Assembly (NCBI RefSeq): GCF_044628455.1
Contig: NZ_JBIYZW010000003.1
Coordinates: forward strand, 786,512 to 850,511
Direction: 5' to 3'
Length of the DNA stretch: 64,000 bases
Origin: Solirubrum sp044628455
GTDB lineage: Bacteria > Bacteroidota > Bacteroidia > Cytophagales > Hymenobacteraceae
The position numbers and the translations under genes were made by a program. Positions 33,131 to 41,002 of the stretch are shown piece after piece (the stretch's first letter is position 1; each line of letters starts with the position of its first letter). A model generated the notes under the pieces. It searched no databases. It saw only the letters and a list, made by a program, of their open reading frames with translations, and had not been told where the DNA came from.

Positions 33131-34971
33131 GCGGCAGCCACCTCCTTCCCTGCTTTTTTCGGTTTGGCCTTCGCGGCCGTCACCTGCAGCTGCGCCTGCT
33201 TGCGCAGCTCCTCCACGTCGACGCCGGCTCCCGCGGCGGCATGCACTACGGCGTCGGAGTAATCCAGCAGCGAGTCACGGTGCAGCCGGTAGGTGAGCAG
33301 CAGGGCGGAGAGCTGCACGGTGCTGAGCCGGGCCAAGCTCTCATCCAGCCACGTGCTGACGTCCTGGTGGCCTTCCAGCTTGCCCGGGAGCGTAAAGCCA
33401 AAATGCTTCTCCAGCCACTGCCGGCTCACCTCCGATGGTTTGCCGTTGTAGCTCAGCAGGTCTTTGGCCAGGTACCGCAGCAGCGCGGGCCAGTCGTTCT
33501 GTGTATCGAGCAGGTGCTCGACCAGAGCATCGGCCAGCAGCAGCTTGTGGCGGGCCTTGACCTTATTGGCCAGGATAGTGGCCTCCCGCTCTTTCCGGCT
33601 CTGCTCCGGATCCTTCGCATCCTTCGCGAGCTTAATGTACACCTGCGTGCCCAGGTCACCAATCGTGTAGCTGTCCACCACCACGGCCCGCACGGCACCG
33701 GGCGTGTCGGCCGACACTTTTTGATAGCCCTGGCTGCTCAGCAAGCCCGGCTTCGAGGGCGTGTACTGATTGGAAATTAGGAGCGGCTTCTGCTGCAGAT
33801 CGGCTGTCAGCTGCGCCACCTGCGTGTCGATGTGCGCTTGCAGCTTCGCGGCGAAACAGCCCGCGTCGAGGCAGCGGTCTTTCTGCGCCAGATCTGCGAA
33901 GAGGAACTCCTGGGCGGCCGTGCGCTTCGGGCACGCGGTGCAGGGGCCGGCAGCCGGCAGCAGCTCCGCGCATTTCTTCGAGAACGGCGCGCTGGCCAGT
34001 TCACGCAGGTAGCGGTCGACCCAGCCCTGGGCGTGGCCAGCCAGTACTACCGTCAGATTCGTGAGAGCGTACTTTTCCTCCTTCGCAATGCGCTCCTGTA
34101 TCTCCTGCGTCTGCCGGGCCAGCTGCACGGCCGCGCCAATGTGCATACGCCCAGCGCGTAGCATGTCCATGAACGGCGGGATGAGCTGCACCAGCTGCGC
34201 CCGCTGCGCCACAAACTCCGGCCGCATGCCCAGGCGCAGGGCTATTTCCTGCACCAACATGCCGGCGCCGATGGCTTCTGCGAAGTCCTCGGCCTCGTCG
34301 GCCGGGTTCACGTCCTCGCGGGCGTGGTTCTCCAGCAGCTGGATTTCCAGGAACTGCTGGTCGGTCAGCTCGCGCACGGTGGCGCGGATGGTGTCGACGC
34401 CGGCCAGCTGCGACGCGCGGTAGCGGCGGCCACCGACAACCAGGTTGTACTTACCCGGCTCGGTCGGGTAAGGCCGCACCATCACCGGGTGAATCAGGCC
34501 GTGTCCTTTGATCGAGTCGGCCAGGCGCTGCAGCCCGGCTTCGTCGAAGGTCTTGCGCGTGTTGCGCGTTACCACGATGTCAGTCAGCGGGATGGTGCGC
34601 ACTTCGTCGGCCGTGGCAGCCTGCAGCACTTCGCCGTGGTAGGCAACCGCTTCCTGAGCAGGCTCAGGTGCAGTTGCCGGGGCAGGCTCCTGCACGGTCA
34701 CCACCTGCAGCTCGACGTCGTTGAACTCGGCCTCGGCCTCGGGCTGGGTGTCGGTAGCCGGAAAGCTCACCGTAGCAATCGGGAATACGGTTTTACCGTC
34801 GTCGACCACCTTGAGCACCGTGCCGGTGCGGCCCGTCCATTGGGCGTTCAGGTCGCAGGCCTCCGAGACGACTACCTGGTCACCGGCGGCAACGAGCGGG
34901 GCTTCCTGGGGGACAACAGCCATCGTGGTGGCTGGCTGCGCTGCAGCGGCTCCTTTCTTCGCCCTAGACAT
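33127..34971 (-). CDS. Large ParB/Spo0J-like protein with cysteine cluster
   Basis: The start at 34971 (MSRAKKGAAAAQPATTMAVV) has a GGAGGG ribosome site; the protein has 614 residues. Residues 30-95 look like a small beta barrel (GDQVVVSEACDLNAQWTGRT). Residues about 122-215 form the ParB N-terminal domain (IPLTDIVVTRNTRKTFDEAG, LVVGGRRYRASQLAG, ENHARED), and 220-290 the HTH region (EIALRLGMRPEFVAQRAQLV). A Cys cluster, CTACPKRTAAQE and RCLDAGCFAAK, follows near 340-385 and may bind a metal. It could act in phage DNA segregation, replication or transcription. It overlaps both neighbours and is roughly twice the size of chromosomal ParB. Confidence 0.85.
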   Translation of the reverse strand: MSRAKKGAAAAQPATTMAVVPQEAPLVAAGDQVVVSEACDLNAQWTGRTGTVLKVVDDGKTVFPIATVSFPATDTQPEAEAEFNDVELQVVTVQEPAPATAPEPAQEAVAYHGEVLQAATADEVRTIPLTDIVVTRNTRKTFDEAGLQRLADSIKGHGLIHPVMVRPYPTEPGKYNLVVGGRRYRASQLAGVDTIRATVRELTDQQFLEIQLLENHAREDVNPADEAEDFAEAIGAGMLVQEIALRLGMRPEFVAQRAQLVQLIPPFMDMLRAGRMHIGAAVQLARQTQEIQERIAKEEKYALTNLTVVLAGHAQGWVDRYLRELASAPFSKKCAELLPAAGPCTACPKRTAAQEFLFADLAQKDRCLDAGCFAAKLQAHIDTQVAQLTADLQQKPLLISNQYTPSKPGLLSSQGYQKVSADTPGAVRAVVVDSYTIGDLGTQVYIKLAKDAKDPEQSRKEREATILANKVKARHKLLLADALVEHLLDTQNDWPALLRYLAKDLLSYNGKPSEVSRQWLEKHFGFTLPGKLEGHQDVSTWLDESLARLSTVQLSALLLTYRLHRDSLLDYSDAVVHAAAGAGVDVEELRKQAQLQVTAAKAKPKKAGKEVAAA

Positions 34972-35410
34972 GGGACAGCCCTCCTCTCTTTGCAGACCGA
35001 AAATCCCCCCACCGTACACCGAAGTGGAAAATCGACTCGTCTTCCTCTACCTCAACGGTCACCGCAGTACTCGACAGGTTGACGTTGCCGCCAGCGGGTC
35101 TGCTTTCCTCGCGGATGATCTTGATGCCTTCCTGCATCGGGCTGCTCATGAACGCCCGGAAGAGGGGCATGTCACGCTCCAAGACGGGGAAGGTGATTGT
35201 CTGCACCTGGGCCGTGGGCTCGGCTTCCTCCAGCTTCTTTACGTCGGATGAAGGCCAGGCTTGGATGCCATTCACCAGCGAGTGGTACACGCTCCGGGCG
35301 TCTTCTTCCTTCTCGCAGCTCAGCATGACGATGACGTGCTTGGCGTCATTGGTCAGCGACACCTCCAGCTGGTCGGGCGCATCGTCGGTTTGAAACTTCA
35401 GCAGGCTCAC
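34964..35410 (-). CDS. Hypothetical phage protein (148 aa)
   Basis: The start is a GTG at 35410 overlapping the preceding stop as GTGA; the first residues read MSLLKFQTDDAPDQLEVSLT. The protein is acidic with regular beta and helix alternation and ends FHFGVRWGDFRSAKRGGLSHV. It overlaps the ParB-like gene by 8 nt. No family is recognised. Confidence 0.5.
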   Translation of the reverse strand: MSLLKFQTDDAPDQLEVSLTNDAKHVIVMLSCEKEEDARSVYHSLVNGIQAWPSSDVKKLEEAEPTAQVQTITFPVLERDMPLFRAFMSSPMQEGIKIIREESRPAGGNVNLSSTAVTVEVEEDESIFHFGVRWGDFRSAKRGGLSHV

Positions 35411-35745
35411 AGCTCTACCCCTCCTTCCTCGCCCAGCTGGCGGGTAATGGCGTTAATCCGCACCTGGTACTCGTCACGCTCCCGGCGCAGCATCTTCAGC
35501 GATTCGGCGTAGCGGTAGGGATTGTGCTCCGCTACCCGAATCTGGTAGAGCACCTCGTCGAGGCAATTCTGCAGGTGGCCGCGGTCGGCCAGCATCTGCT
35601 GACGCCCTTTCGGGCCCTGCTGTAGCTCCGAGAGGGGCTTCAGCTGGATGTTCGGCGCCATGCCGAAGAACAACTGGGCGGCTACGCTCTCGACCGTTGC
35701 AGAGGCGCAGTCCGACGTGTACACGTTGATGGTGCGGCGCTGCAT
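35407..35745 (-). CDS. Hypothetical phage protein (112 aa)
   Basis: It starts MQRRTINVYTSDCASATVES. The C-terminal half is a charged helix (YRYAESLKMLRRERDEYQVR). It overlaps the next gene as GTGA. No family is recognised. Confidence 0.5.
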   Translation of the reverse strand: MQRRTINVYTSDCASATVESVAAQLFFGMAPNIQLKPLSELQQGPKGRQQMLADRGHLQNCLDEVLYQIRVAEHNPYRYAESLKMLRRERDEYQVRINAITRQLGEEGGVEL

Positions 35746-35747
35746 GG

Positions 35748-36017
35748 CTAGGAGGCCTTGGCCGTTGCAGGGGCGGAACCATCGGCATCCAGCTCAGCGA
35801 GGGCTGCCGTGTGAATCTTGCGCAGTTGCAGGAGGCTGCGCACCTCTTCCTGGTCGGCGACTACATCTTCGGCCGGCCCGATGCTCATGGTGGGCCGCGG
35901 CGTATTCAGCCGCAGGCGCAGCACCGTGATGCGGCGGGAGTGGGAGTAGATGGCCACCGCGTGGTCTTCGGCCGTCAGCTGGGCGAAGTTGTCGATGGTG
36001 ACGGAGGTGTTGCTCAT
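35748..36017 (-). CDS. Hypothetical phage protein (89 aa)
   Basis: It starts MSNTSVTIDNFAQLTAEDHA and is soluble, with a predicted beta part (AIYSHSRRITVLRLRL) and a helix. Its start codon follows a leader with ACACCTTTCCAC, shared with the gene at 37014. No family is recognised. Confidence 0.5.
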   Translation of the reverse strand: MSNTSVTIDNFAQLTAEDHAVAIYSHSRRITVLRLRLNTPRPTMSIGPAEDVVADQEEVRSLLQLRKIHTAALAELDADGSAPATAKAS

Positions 36018-36031
36018 CGTGGAAAGGTGTA
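36018..36031 (-). promoter_or_regulatory. Shared early leader motif, copy 1
   Basis: Minus strand CTACACCTTTCCAC ends immediately before the start codon region of the 89-aa gene (start 36017). The same 14 bases stand before the 127-aa gene at 37018-37031. Confidence 0.4.
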
Positions 36032-36051
36032 GAAGTGGGAAAAGCGCGCAG

Positions 36052-36399
36052 CTACGATGCTGCGCGCATGGTTGGAATGCTCATGGTGGCCAGGTCGAAG
36101 GGGAGGCCTTGCCCGAAGGCAGCCAGCGCGGGCCACGGAATGCGGGGCTCCGACGGGGAGAAGTGGTAGACCTGGAGCGTAATGGTGGAGCCGTCGCGGC
36201 CCCGTTTGCCGTTGTTGATCCAGCGCTGCACCGTGCTGCGGCTCACGTCCAGCTCAGCCATCACCTGCTCGATGCTGAGCAGGCGTGGCACCTGCGTACC
36301 GGCCGCCGGCGTAGCAGCGCCGAGCGTTTCCACCAGGCCCTTGATGGCCTGGAAGTACTGGTCGAGGATTCCCACAGTGACGAGGTCGGCGGCGGTCAT
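36052..36399 (-). CDS. Helix-turn-helix protein, excisionase-like (115 aa)
   Basis: Starting at 36399 (MTAADLVTVGILDQYFQAIK), residues about 42-75 read LLSIEQVMAELDVSRSTVQRW and INNGKRG, the winged HTH pattern of MerR/excisionase-type domains. It could be the prophage excisionase or an early regulator. A TTG seven codons upstream at 36420 is an alternative start. Confidence 0.6.
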   Translation of the reverse strand: MTAADLVTVGILDQYFQAIKGLVETLGAATPAAGTQVPRLLSIEQVMAELDVSRSTVQRWINNGKRGRDGSTITLQVYHFSPSEPRIPWPALAAFGQGLPFDLATMSIPTMRAAS

Positions 36400-36409
36400 G
36401 GCGCGGCAG

Positions 36410-36631
36410 TTAAGAGGCAATGGCCATGCAGGCAGCCCCGGAAAAGGGCCGCGTGCGCAGGCGGAAATGGATTTCTTGCTTCAGTTCGGGGTGGCGAGGA
36501 GCCAGCACCGTGTAGAGCTTGTCGTACTGCTCGGGCTCGAGCACCTCGACGCAGGCGGCTTCGAGTACTGCGTCGGCCACCGGCAGCTCAGCCGGATTAA
36601 CTACACCTTCGGGAGTGGGTGCCGTCAGCAT
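36410..36631 (-). CDS. Small phage protein (73 aa)
   Basis: It starts MLTAPTPEGVVNPAELPVAD; the start overlaps the preceding stop by one base (TGATG). The C-terminus is basic (EIHFRLRTRPFSG). No family is recognised. Confidence 0.45.
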   Translation of the reverse strand: MLTAPTPEGVVNPAELPVADAVLEAACVEVLEPEQYDKLYTVLAPRHPELKQEIHFRLRTRPFSGAACMAIAS

Positions 36632-37014
36632 CAGGCCGCCACGCTGAGGGTGGCACCATCCTGCACCAGCGGCACGATGCGGCAGGGCGCCGGCAGCAGG
36701 CGCACCTGGCTGCGGCAATCCTCCAGCTCGATTTCCTGAATGCCGGCGCTGATGTCGCCGAACAGCACCTCTTCGCTGGTGCGGCCCTCCTCGACGGCCG
36801 TGCGCAGGGAAGCAGGGGTGGTGCCGGCCACGTACACCGTGAAGCCGGTGGGGCGCGGCCAGTAGCCCAGGATGGGCAGGCAGAGCAGGGCGCCGGGCTG
36901 CAGCATGACCATGCGGCGGCGGGTGCCGGTGGCATCGGTCGGCTCGGCCGTAAGGCGGATTTGTTTGCCAGTCAGCGCATCGGTCACGCTGATCGGGCGG
37001 TAGGAGGTAAGCAT
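36631..37014 (-). CDS. Hypothetical phage protein (127 aa)
   Basis: The ATG at 37014 gives MLTSYRPISVTDALTGKQIR. The protein is beta-rich, with Leu/Pro-rich stretches (QPGALLCLPILGYWPRP), and ends LLPAPCRIVPLVQDGATLS. It uses the shared leader motif at 37018-37031. No family is recognised. Confidence 0.5.
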   Translation of the reverse strand: MLTSYRPISVTDALTGKQIRLTAEPTDATGTRRRMVMLQPGALLCLPILGYWPRPTGFTVYVAGTTPASLRTAVEEGRTSEEVLFGDISAGIQEIELEDCRSQVRLLPAPCRIVPLVQDGATLSVAA

Positions 37015-37017
37015 TTG

Positions 37018-37031
37018 TGGAAAGGTGTAGG
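37018..37031 (-). promoter_or_regulatory. Shared early leader motif, copy 2
   Basis: Minus strand CTACACCTTTCCAC ends three bases before the ATG at 37014, identical to the copy at 36018-36031. Confidence 0.4.
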
Positions 37032-37045
37032 TGAAGGGGGTAGGG

Positions 37046-37276
37046 CTATCCAGCCGGCCGCAGGTGCGCCGGTATGCTGTAATCGGGCAGGCCGATTTCA
37101 ATCAGGGTGATGAGCTTGGGCAGGTTGGGCGAACGGCCGATGCGCACGTTCTCCAGCTGACTGAATTTTTCAGGGGCACCATTCCGAACCGCACGTTCCA
37201 CCACCTCTGGGGAGAGGGCCTCAATGGTTTCAGCAACCAGGTAGAAGTACTTCTGCCGTTCGGTGAGCGTGGACAT
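37046..37276 (-). CDS. Cro-like small protein, first leftward early gene (76 aa)
   Basis: The ATG at 37276 gives MSTLTERQKYFYLVAETIEA. The segment QLENVRIGRSPNLPKLITLI fits the C-terminal half of small XRE/Cro-like domains of this phylum (N-V-R-x-G-R-x-x-N-L). It is the first leftward gene opposite the repressor, the classical position of cro. The HTH is incomplete, so the assignment is tentative. Confidence 0.5.
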   Translation of the reverse strand: MSTLTERQKYFYLVAETIEALSPEVVERAVRNGAPEKFSQLENVRIGRSPNLPKLITLIEIGLPDYSIPAHLRPAG

Positions 37277-37419
37277 AGCTGTGTTTGTATGGTTTTGCAC
37301 CGCCATAGCGTTCTTGCGCTATCTTGTCTGTACAGTTCAGTACAGTGGTTCAAACATACGCAGGTTGAGCGCGCAAAGCCAATTCAACCAGACACAAAAA
37401 TTCAACCGAACGGGCCAAA
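37277..37419. promoter_or_regulatory. Lysogeny switch region with two dyads
   Basis: Two inverted repeats with the same 6-6-6 layout lie 23 bp apart: ATAGCG-N6-CGCTAT at 37305-37322 and CTGTAC-N6-GTACAG at 37328-37345. On the plus strand TTTTG (37293-37297) followed after 22 nt by TATCTTG (37320-37326) could be a rightward promoter, which would put the transcription start at the second dyad. ATTCAACC occurs twice, near 37381 and 37401. Confidence 0.6.
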
Positions 37420-37881
37420 GTGACGGAAACAACTATAAATCAGCGACTAAAATTTCTGATCAAGGAGCTTGGATTGAGCGCACGCCAGTTCAGTCTGGAT
37501 ATCGACGTGCCCGAAGCAACCACGCGCAACTACCTTAACCGGGGTTCAAAACCCGGTATTGAATACCTGAATAAGGTTGTGCGTCACTTTGACCGCGTAA
37601 GCATGGCCTGGCTCCTTTCAGGTGAAGGGGAAATGTTTACGGCCAACACGCTTGAAGAGGGCGGCTCCGTCTATAACATTGGCAACAGCGGCAACAGCGT
37701 TGGCCGCAACGTGGGCACCCTCACGCAGCATCATGGCAGCGGCCGTCCGGCGGCCGTTGCAGGCAAGCCAGGCCTCGAGCACGAGAATGAAGCCCTGAAG
37801 AAAGAGGTCGAGCTGCTCCGCAGTCAGCTCAACGATAAGGAACGCATCATCCAGCTGCTGGAAATGCAGCTGCGGAAATAG
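37420..37881 (+). CDS. XRE-family repressor 1
   Basis: The start is a GTG at 37420 (MTETTINQRLKFLIKELGLS). Residues 5-60 form an XRE-type HTH (QFSLDIDVPEATTRNYLNRG), ending in WLLSGEGEMF. A Gly/Asn/Ser-rich middle (NIGNSGNSVGRNVGTLTQHH) links to a C-terminal coiled coil (KKEVELLRSQLNDKERIIQL). The arrangement is that of phage CI-like repressors of Bacteroidetes; the C-terminus probably mediates oligomerisation. It reads away from the early genes and likely maintains lysogeny by binding the dyads upstream. Confidence 0.8.
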   Translation: MTETTINQRLKFLIKELGLSARQFSLDIDVPEATTRNYLNRGSKPGIEYLNKVVRHFDRVSMAWLLSGEGEMFTANTLEEGGSVYNIGNSGNSVGRNVGTLTQHHGSGRPAAVAGKPGLEHENEALKKEVELLRSQLNDKERIIQLLEMQLRK

Positions 37882-37921
37882 GCACGCTCCCCCTCCACCA
37901 ATTATCCCACACCTGCACCGT

Positions 37922-38404
37922 ATGAAGTTAACCCGCTATTTGGCAGCCCTGTGCTGCATTCTGGCGCTCCTGGTGGCCAGAAACACCAATGGAGAAGCAC
38001 GCCTGCTGCAGCTGCTGCCTTCCCTGGTACTACCCAATGCCCTGCCCGGCACGCTTCCGTACCTGGTGCAGAACAATGCTCCAGCAAATGAGACGGGCCG
38101 CTGCCACGTGGTGCGGCCCCGCCAGCACAGCTCCGAACGGCTGCACCGGCACGCCACGCACAACCATGCACTCGTGCTGCCGATGACCTCGCAGCATCAG
38201 GCGGCGGGCGCTCTACGCTCGGCCGTTGCCCTGGTGGGTGTACTGGCCCACGCCGACGAGTACCGGACAGCGGATGTACAGACGCCCCGACCGGCATCCG
38301 ATTGCATAAAATGGCGTGGGCCCCGGGCCCAGGAAATACATGCTGCCCGCGACAACCTCACAGGCCCAACTCATGGCCTCAACACCTACTCCAGTGCCAG
38401 CTAG
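37922..38404 (+). CDS. Small secreted protein between two repressors (160 aa)
   Basis: It starts MKLTRYLAALCCILALLVAR, a typical signal peptide, and the mature part is rich in His, Arg and Ala (RPRQHSSERLHRHATHNHAL). I recognise no family. It lies between two repressor genes on the same strand, 40 nt after the first. An overlapping minus-strand frame exists but has Ala/Gly/Pro-rich translation and no start context. It may be a lysogenic conversion gene, if it is real. Confidence 0.4.
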   Translation: MKLTRYLAALCCILALLVARNTNGEARLLQLLPSLVLPNALPGTLPYLVQNNAPANETGRCHVVRPRQHSSERLHRHATHNHALVLPMTSQHQAAGALRSAVALVGVLAHADEYRTADVQTPRPASDCIKWRGPRAQEIHAARDNLTGPTHGLNTYSSAS

Positions 38405-38418
38405 GTCGGTGATGCCAT

Positions 38419-38868
38419 ATGGCCTGCCGAGCCCAAGTTGCTCGACTGCGCCAGCTGATAAACGCCCTCGCCCTCACGCCGGCAGAATTCTCCCAGCGGC
38501 TCTTGCTTTCCGATGACCGCATCGACGATGTACTCAGCGGCAAGAAGCGTCCCTCTGTCAAGTTAATCTGCCGCATTAAGCGAGCCTTCCCCAGCGTCTG
38601 CTCAGACTGGCTGCTGATGGGGGAAGGCCAGATGTTCAACCCGCCTTCTGCGCCTTTACCCCGGCCTCAAGAATCCACTACAACTGCCGCAAACAGCATC
38701 GGGGTCAACTACGGCCACGCCACGCAGATCATTGTCAATGATAGCGAGGGCGGCCCTGGGTTGACGCGGATCTACGAAGCCTTCTACACCACCCAGCTCC
38801 GGGATAAGGAGCGCATTATTCAGCTGCTGCTGCAGCAGCTGGAGCCCCATCGCAGGCCCAAGCCGTAA
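38419..38868 (+). CDS. XRE-family repressor 2, paralogue of repressor 1
   Basis: The ATG at 38419 (MACRAQVARLRQLINALALT) gives 149 residues. It has the same plan as repressor 1: an XRE domain with TPAEFSQRLLLSDDRIDDVL ending in WLLMGEGQMF, a middle part with NSIGVNYGHATQIIV, and a C-terminal coiled coil with RDKERIIQLLLQQL. The two share the final KERIIQLL motif. The pair probably arose by duplication; one could be an antagonist or a second immunity function. Confidence 0.75.
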   Translation: MACRAQVARLRQLINALALTPAEFSQRLLLSDDRIDDVLSGKKRPSVKLICRIKRAFPSVCSDWLLMGEGQMFNPPSAPLPRPQESTTTAANSIGVNYGHATQIIVNDSEGGPGLTRIYEAFYTTQLRDKERIIQLLLQQLEPHRRPKP

Positions 38869-38873
38869 GCTCC

Positions 38874-39662
38874 ATGATTAGAATTACCATTTGCTCCATA
38901 CTTTTACTTGGGGTGCTATTGCCCAAGGCGCACGCCCAGAGTGAGGAATACCACCCGGTGGCTGCAGGAGGAGCCCCGCTTTTCCGTGCGCTGAAGGATA
39001 CCGTGAAATCCCCCGCCTACCAGCTCAAGCCGGGCGAGAAGCTGATGCTGATCGAGGAGCTGAGCCCGCGATGGTATAAGGTCAAGCGCCAGGGCTTCGA
39101 GTACTTCACGCCGGCCAGCAGCTTTGCACCTGGTACCCGGGTACCGAAGTCAGGTGAGTCCGTCGTGCTTCCTGTCGACCCGGCGACCAAGCTGGTGACC
39201 TACACGGCCGTCGTACAAGTGCCAGGCGCCTCGCAGAATGAACTGTATGCCCGGGGCAAGGTGTGGTTCGTCAACACCTTTAACTCGGCCAAGGCTGTCA
39301 TGCAGGCGGAGGAGAAGGATGCCGGGCTGCTCATCGGCAAAGGGTGGACGGGCATCGTGAAAAAGGGCGCCCTCGGCATTCCAATGGAAGAAAAGCTCTG
39401 GTACACCGTGCGCCTGTCCGTAAAAGAGGGGCGCTACAAGTATGAAATCTACCAATTCAAAACCGAGCTGCCAGCTTCCAGCAGCAACCCGACTCCCGAG
39501 GCCAGCGCAGTGGAATCCTACCTGGTGCGGGAAGTAAAAAAGGGCGACCCTTTTTACAAGCTTGTCATGCAGGGCCGGGCGCAGGTTGATGCAGAGGCTA
39601 CAAAGCTGATCGAGTCAATTAACAAAGCCATGGCCCAGCCGGCCACTGGCGGCGACTGGTAA
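38874..39662 (+). CDS. Secreted DUF4468 domain protein
   Basis: The 262-aa protein starts MIRITICSILLLGVLLPKAH, a signal peptide likely cleaved after AHA. Residues 45-85 look like a small SH3-like module (KLMLIEELSPRWYKVKRQGF). Residues about 105-205 match the DUF4468 pattern (YTAVVQVPGASQNELYARGK, WFVNTFNSAKAVMQAEE, KLWYTVRLSVKEGRYKYEI), a family with a TBP-like fold that is common in Bacteroidetes and of unknown function. It overlaps the integrase start by one base, so it travels with the lysogeny module and could alter the lysogen's envelope. Confidence 0.7.
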   Translation: MIRITICSILLLGVLLPKAHAQSEEYHPVAAGGAPLFRALKDTVKSPAYQLKPGEKLMLIEELSPRWYKVKRQGFEYFTPASSFAPGTRVPKSGESVVLPVDPATKLVTYTAVVQVPGASQNELYARGKVWFVNTFNSAKAVMQAEEKDAGLLIGKGWTGIVKKGALGIPMEEKLWYTVRLSVKEGRYKYEIYQFKTELPASSSNPTPEASAVESYLVREVKKGDPFYKLVMQGRAQVDAEATKLIESINKAMAQPATGGDW

Positions 39663-41002
39663 TGGAAGTCAGTTGCCAGCTCCGAAAGGATCAGGTATCC
39701 AAGAAAGGCACGGCCCTCATCCAGCTCACCTTCTGCTGGGAGGGCCGGCGCCTGCGCATTTCGTCGGGGGAAAAGTGCCGGCCGAAGGATTGGAACGACG
39801 CCCGGCAGCGGGTGAAGGCCAATCCGGGCAGCTACGCGGCGGAAATCAACGCCGTGCTCGACGACTGGACCAAAGCCGCCGACCAGGTGCACCGCGAGGC
39901 CCGGCGCCAGCAGCTGCGCCTGGACGAGCAGGCCATGGAGGCCGCCATCCGCAACCGCTACCGGCAGCTGGTGGCCGAGGCGGCAGGCGAGCCGGCGGAA
40001 GTGGTGCTGCCCGTCGTGGCGCCGGCAGCGCCCACGTTGCTGCAGGAGATGGAGCGCTGGATTACGTACCAGGAAGGCAAAGTTTCCCTGCGCTCGGGCC
40101 AGCGGCTGAGCGCGAGTTACCTGACCGGCCTGCGGCGCAGCCTGCGCGAGCTGCAGGCCTTCGAAGCCGAATGCACCTGGCCGCTGAAGTTTGCCGGCAT
40201 GGATCACGCGTTTTACATGGCGTTCCAGGACTTCGCCCTGAGCAACCGGGGCCGCGACATCAACACCTTCGGCGCCTACATCAAGAACCTTAAGACGTTC
40301 CTGATCTGGGCCACCAAGCAGAACATCACGGTCAACCCGAACTTCCGCGACTTTGCCGTGGTGGATATCTACCGGGGCGCCGACGCGCTGACCCAGGATG
40401 AACTGCTGCGCCTGGCCGCCATCGACTTCGCCGATGCTTCGGTACGTGCCTACCTGGAGCAGCACTTCGAGCCCGGGGCGGGCCCGCGCCACGGCGGTCG
40501 GGCCGCCTTCACCTTGGACGACTACATCCAGCGCACCGAGGAAGCGCGCGACAAGATTCTGCAGTGCTGCTATTTCGCGCTGCGCATTTCAGATGCGGAC
40601 CGCCTGGCACCGAAGCATCTGGAGCAGGACATCGTGCGCATCTTCGCCGGCAAATCGGACGGCATCTGCATCATTCCCTTCTTCGACGACGACGTGTTCA
40701 AGCCGAGGGCCCTGGTGGCCAAGTACGCCGGCCGCGGCCTGGCCACGTGTCTGCCCCGCATCTTCAAGCGGGAACGGTACCTGCCCCACATCCAGCACCT
40801 GGCCGGCATCACCCGCATCAAGCTCACCAGTAAAGTGGGGCGCAAGACGTTCGCCACCCTTAAGATTTACCAGGGCATTCCCAAGTCCCAGGTGATGCTG
40901 GCCACGGGCCACAAAACCGAAAGCTCGTTCAATCGCTACCTGGGCGTGAACGAGGAAGAGCTGCTGGGTCACTTCCGTAAAACTGCCCGTAAAGTGGAAT
41001 AG
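39662..41002 (+). CDS. int: Tyrosine recombinase (prophage integrase)
   Basis: The 446-aa protein has an N-terminal Arm-DNA-binding domain typical of Bacteroidetes integrases (KGTALIQLTFCWEGRRLRIS), a SAM-like core-binding domain at about 130-240, and a catalytic domain with the first Arg in ALRISDADRL, a second Arg in KVGRKTFAT, GHKTESS, and the nucleophilic Tyr in FNRYLGV. The usual HxxR box is replaced by KVGR. It integrates and excises the prophage. It is the last + strand phage gene and lies about 100 nt from the first host gene, as usual for an integrase next to the att site. Confidence 0.92.
   Translation: MEVSCQLRKDQVSKKGTALIQLTFCWEGRRLRISSGEKCRPKDWNDARQRVKANPGSYAAEINAVLDDWTKAADQVHREARRQQLRLDEQAMEAAIRNRYRQLVAEAAGEPAEVVLPVVAPAAPTLLQEMERWITYQEGKVSLRSGQRLSASYLTGLRRSLRELQAFEAECTWPLKFAGMDHAFYMAFQDFALSNRGRDINTFGAYIKNLKTFLIWATKQNITVNPNFRDFAVVDIYRGADALTQDELLRLAAIDFADASVRAYLEQHFEPGAGPRHGGRAAFTLDDYIQRTEEARDKILQCCYFALRISDADRLAPKHLEQDIVRIFAGKSDGICIIPFFDDDVFKPRALVAKYAGRGLATCLPRIFKRERYLPHIQHLAGITRIKLTSKVGRKTFATLKIYQGIPKSQVMLATGHKTESSFNRYLGVNEEELLGHFRKTARKVE

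Noticed and set aside
37902..38297. Minus-strand frame opposite the secreted protein gene
   Set aside because: Ala/Gly/Pro-rich translation without start context; the + frame has a credible signal peptide.
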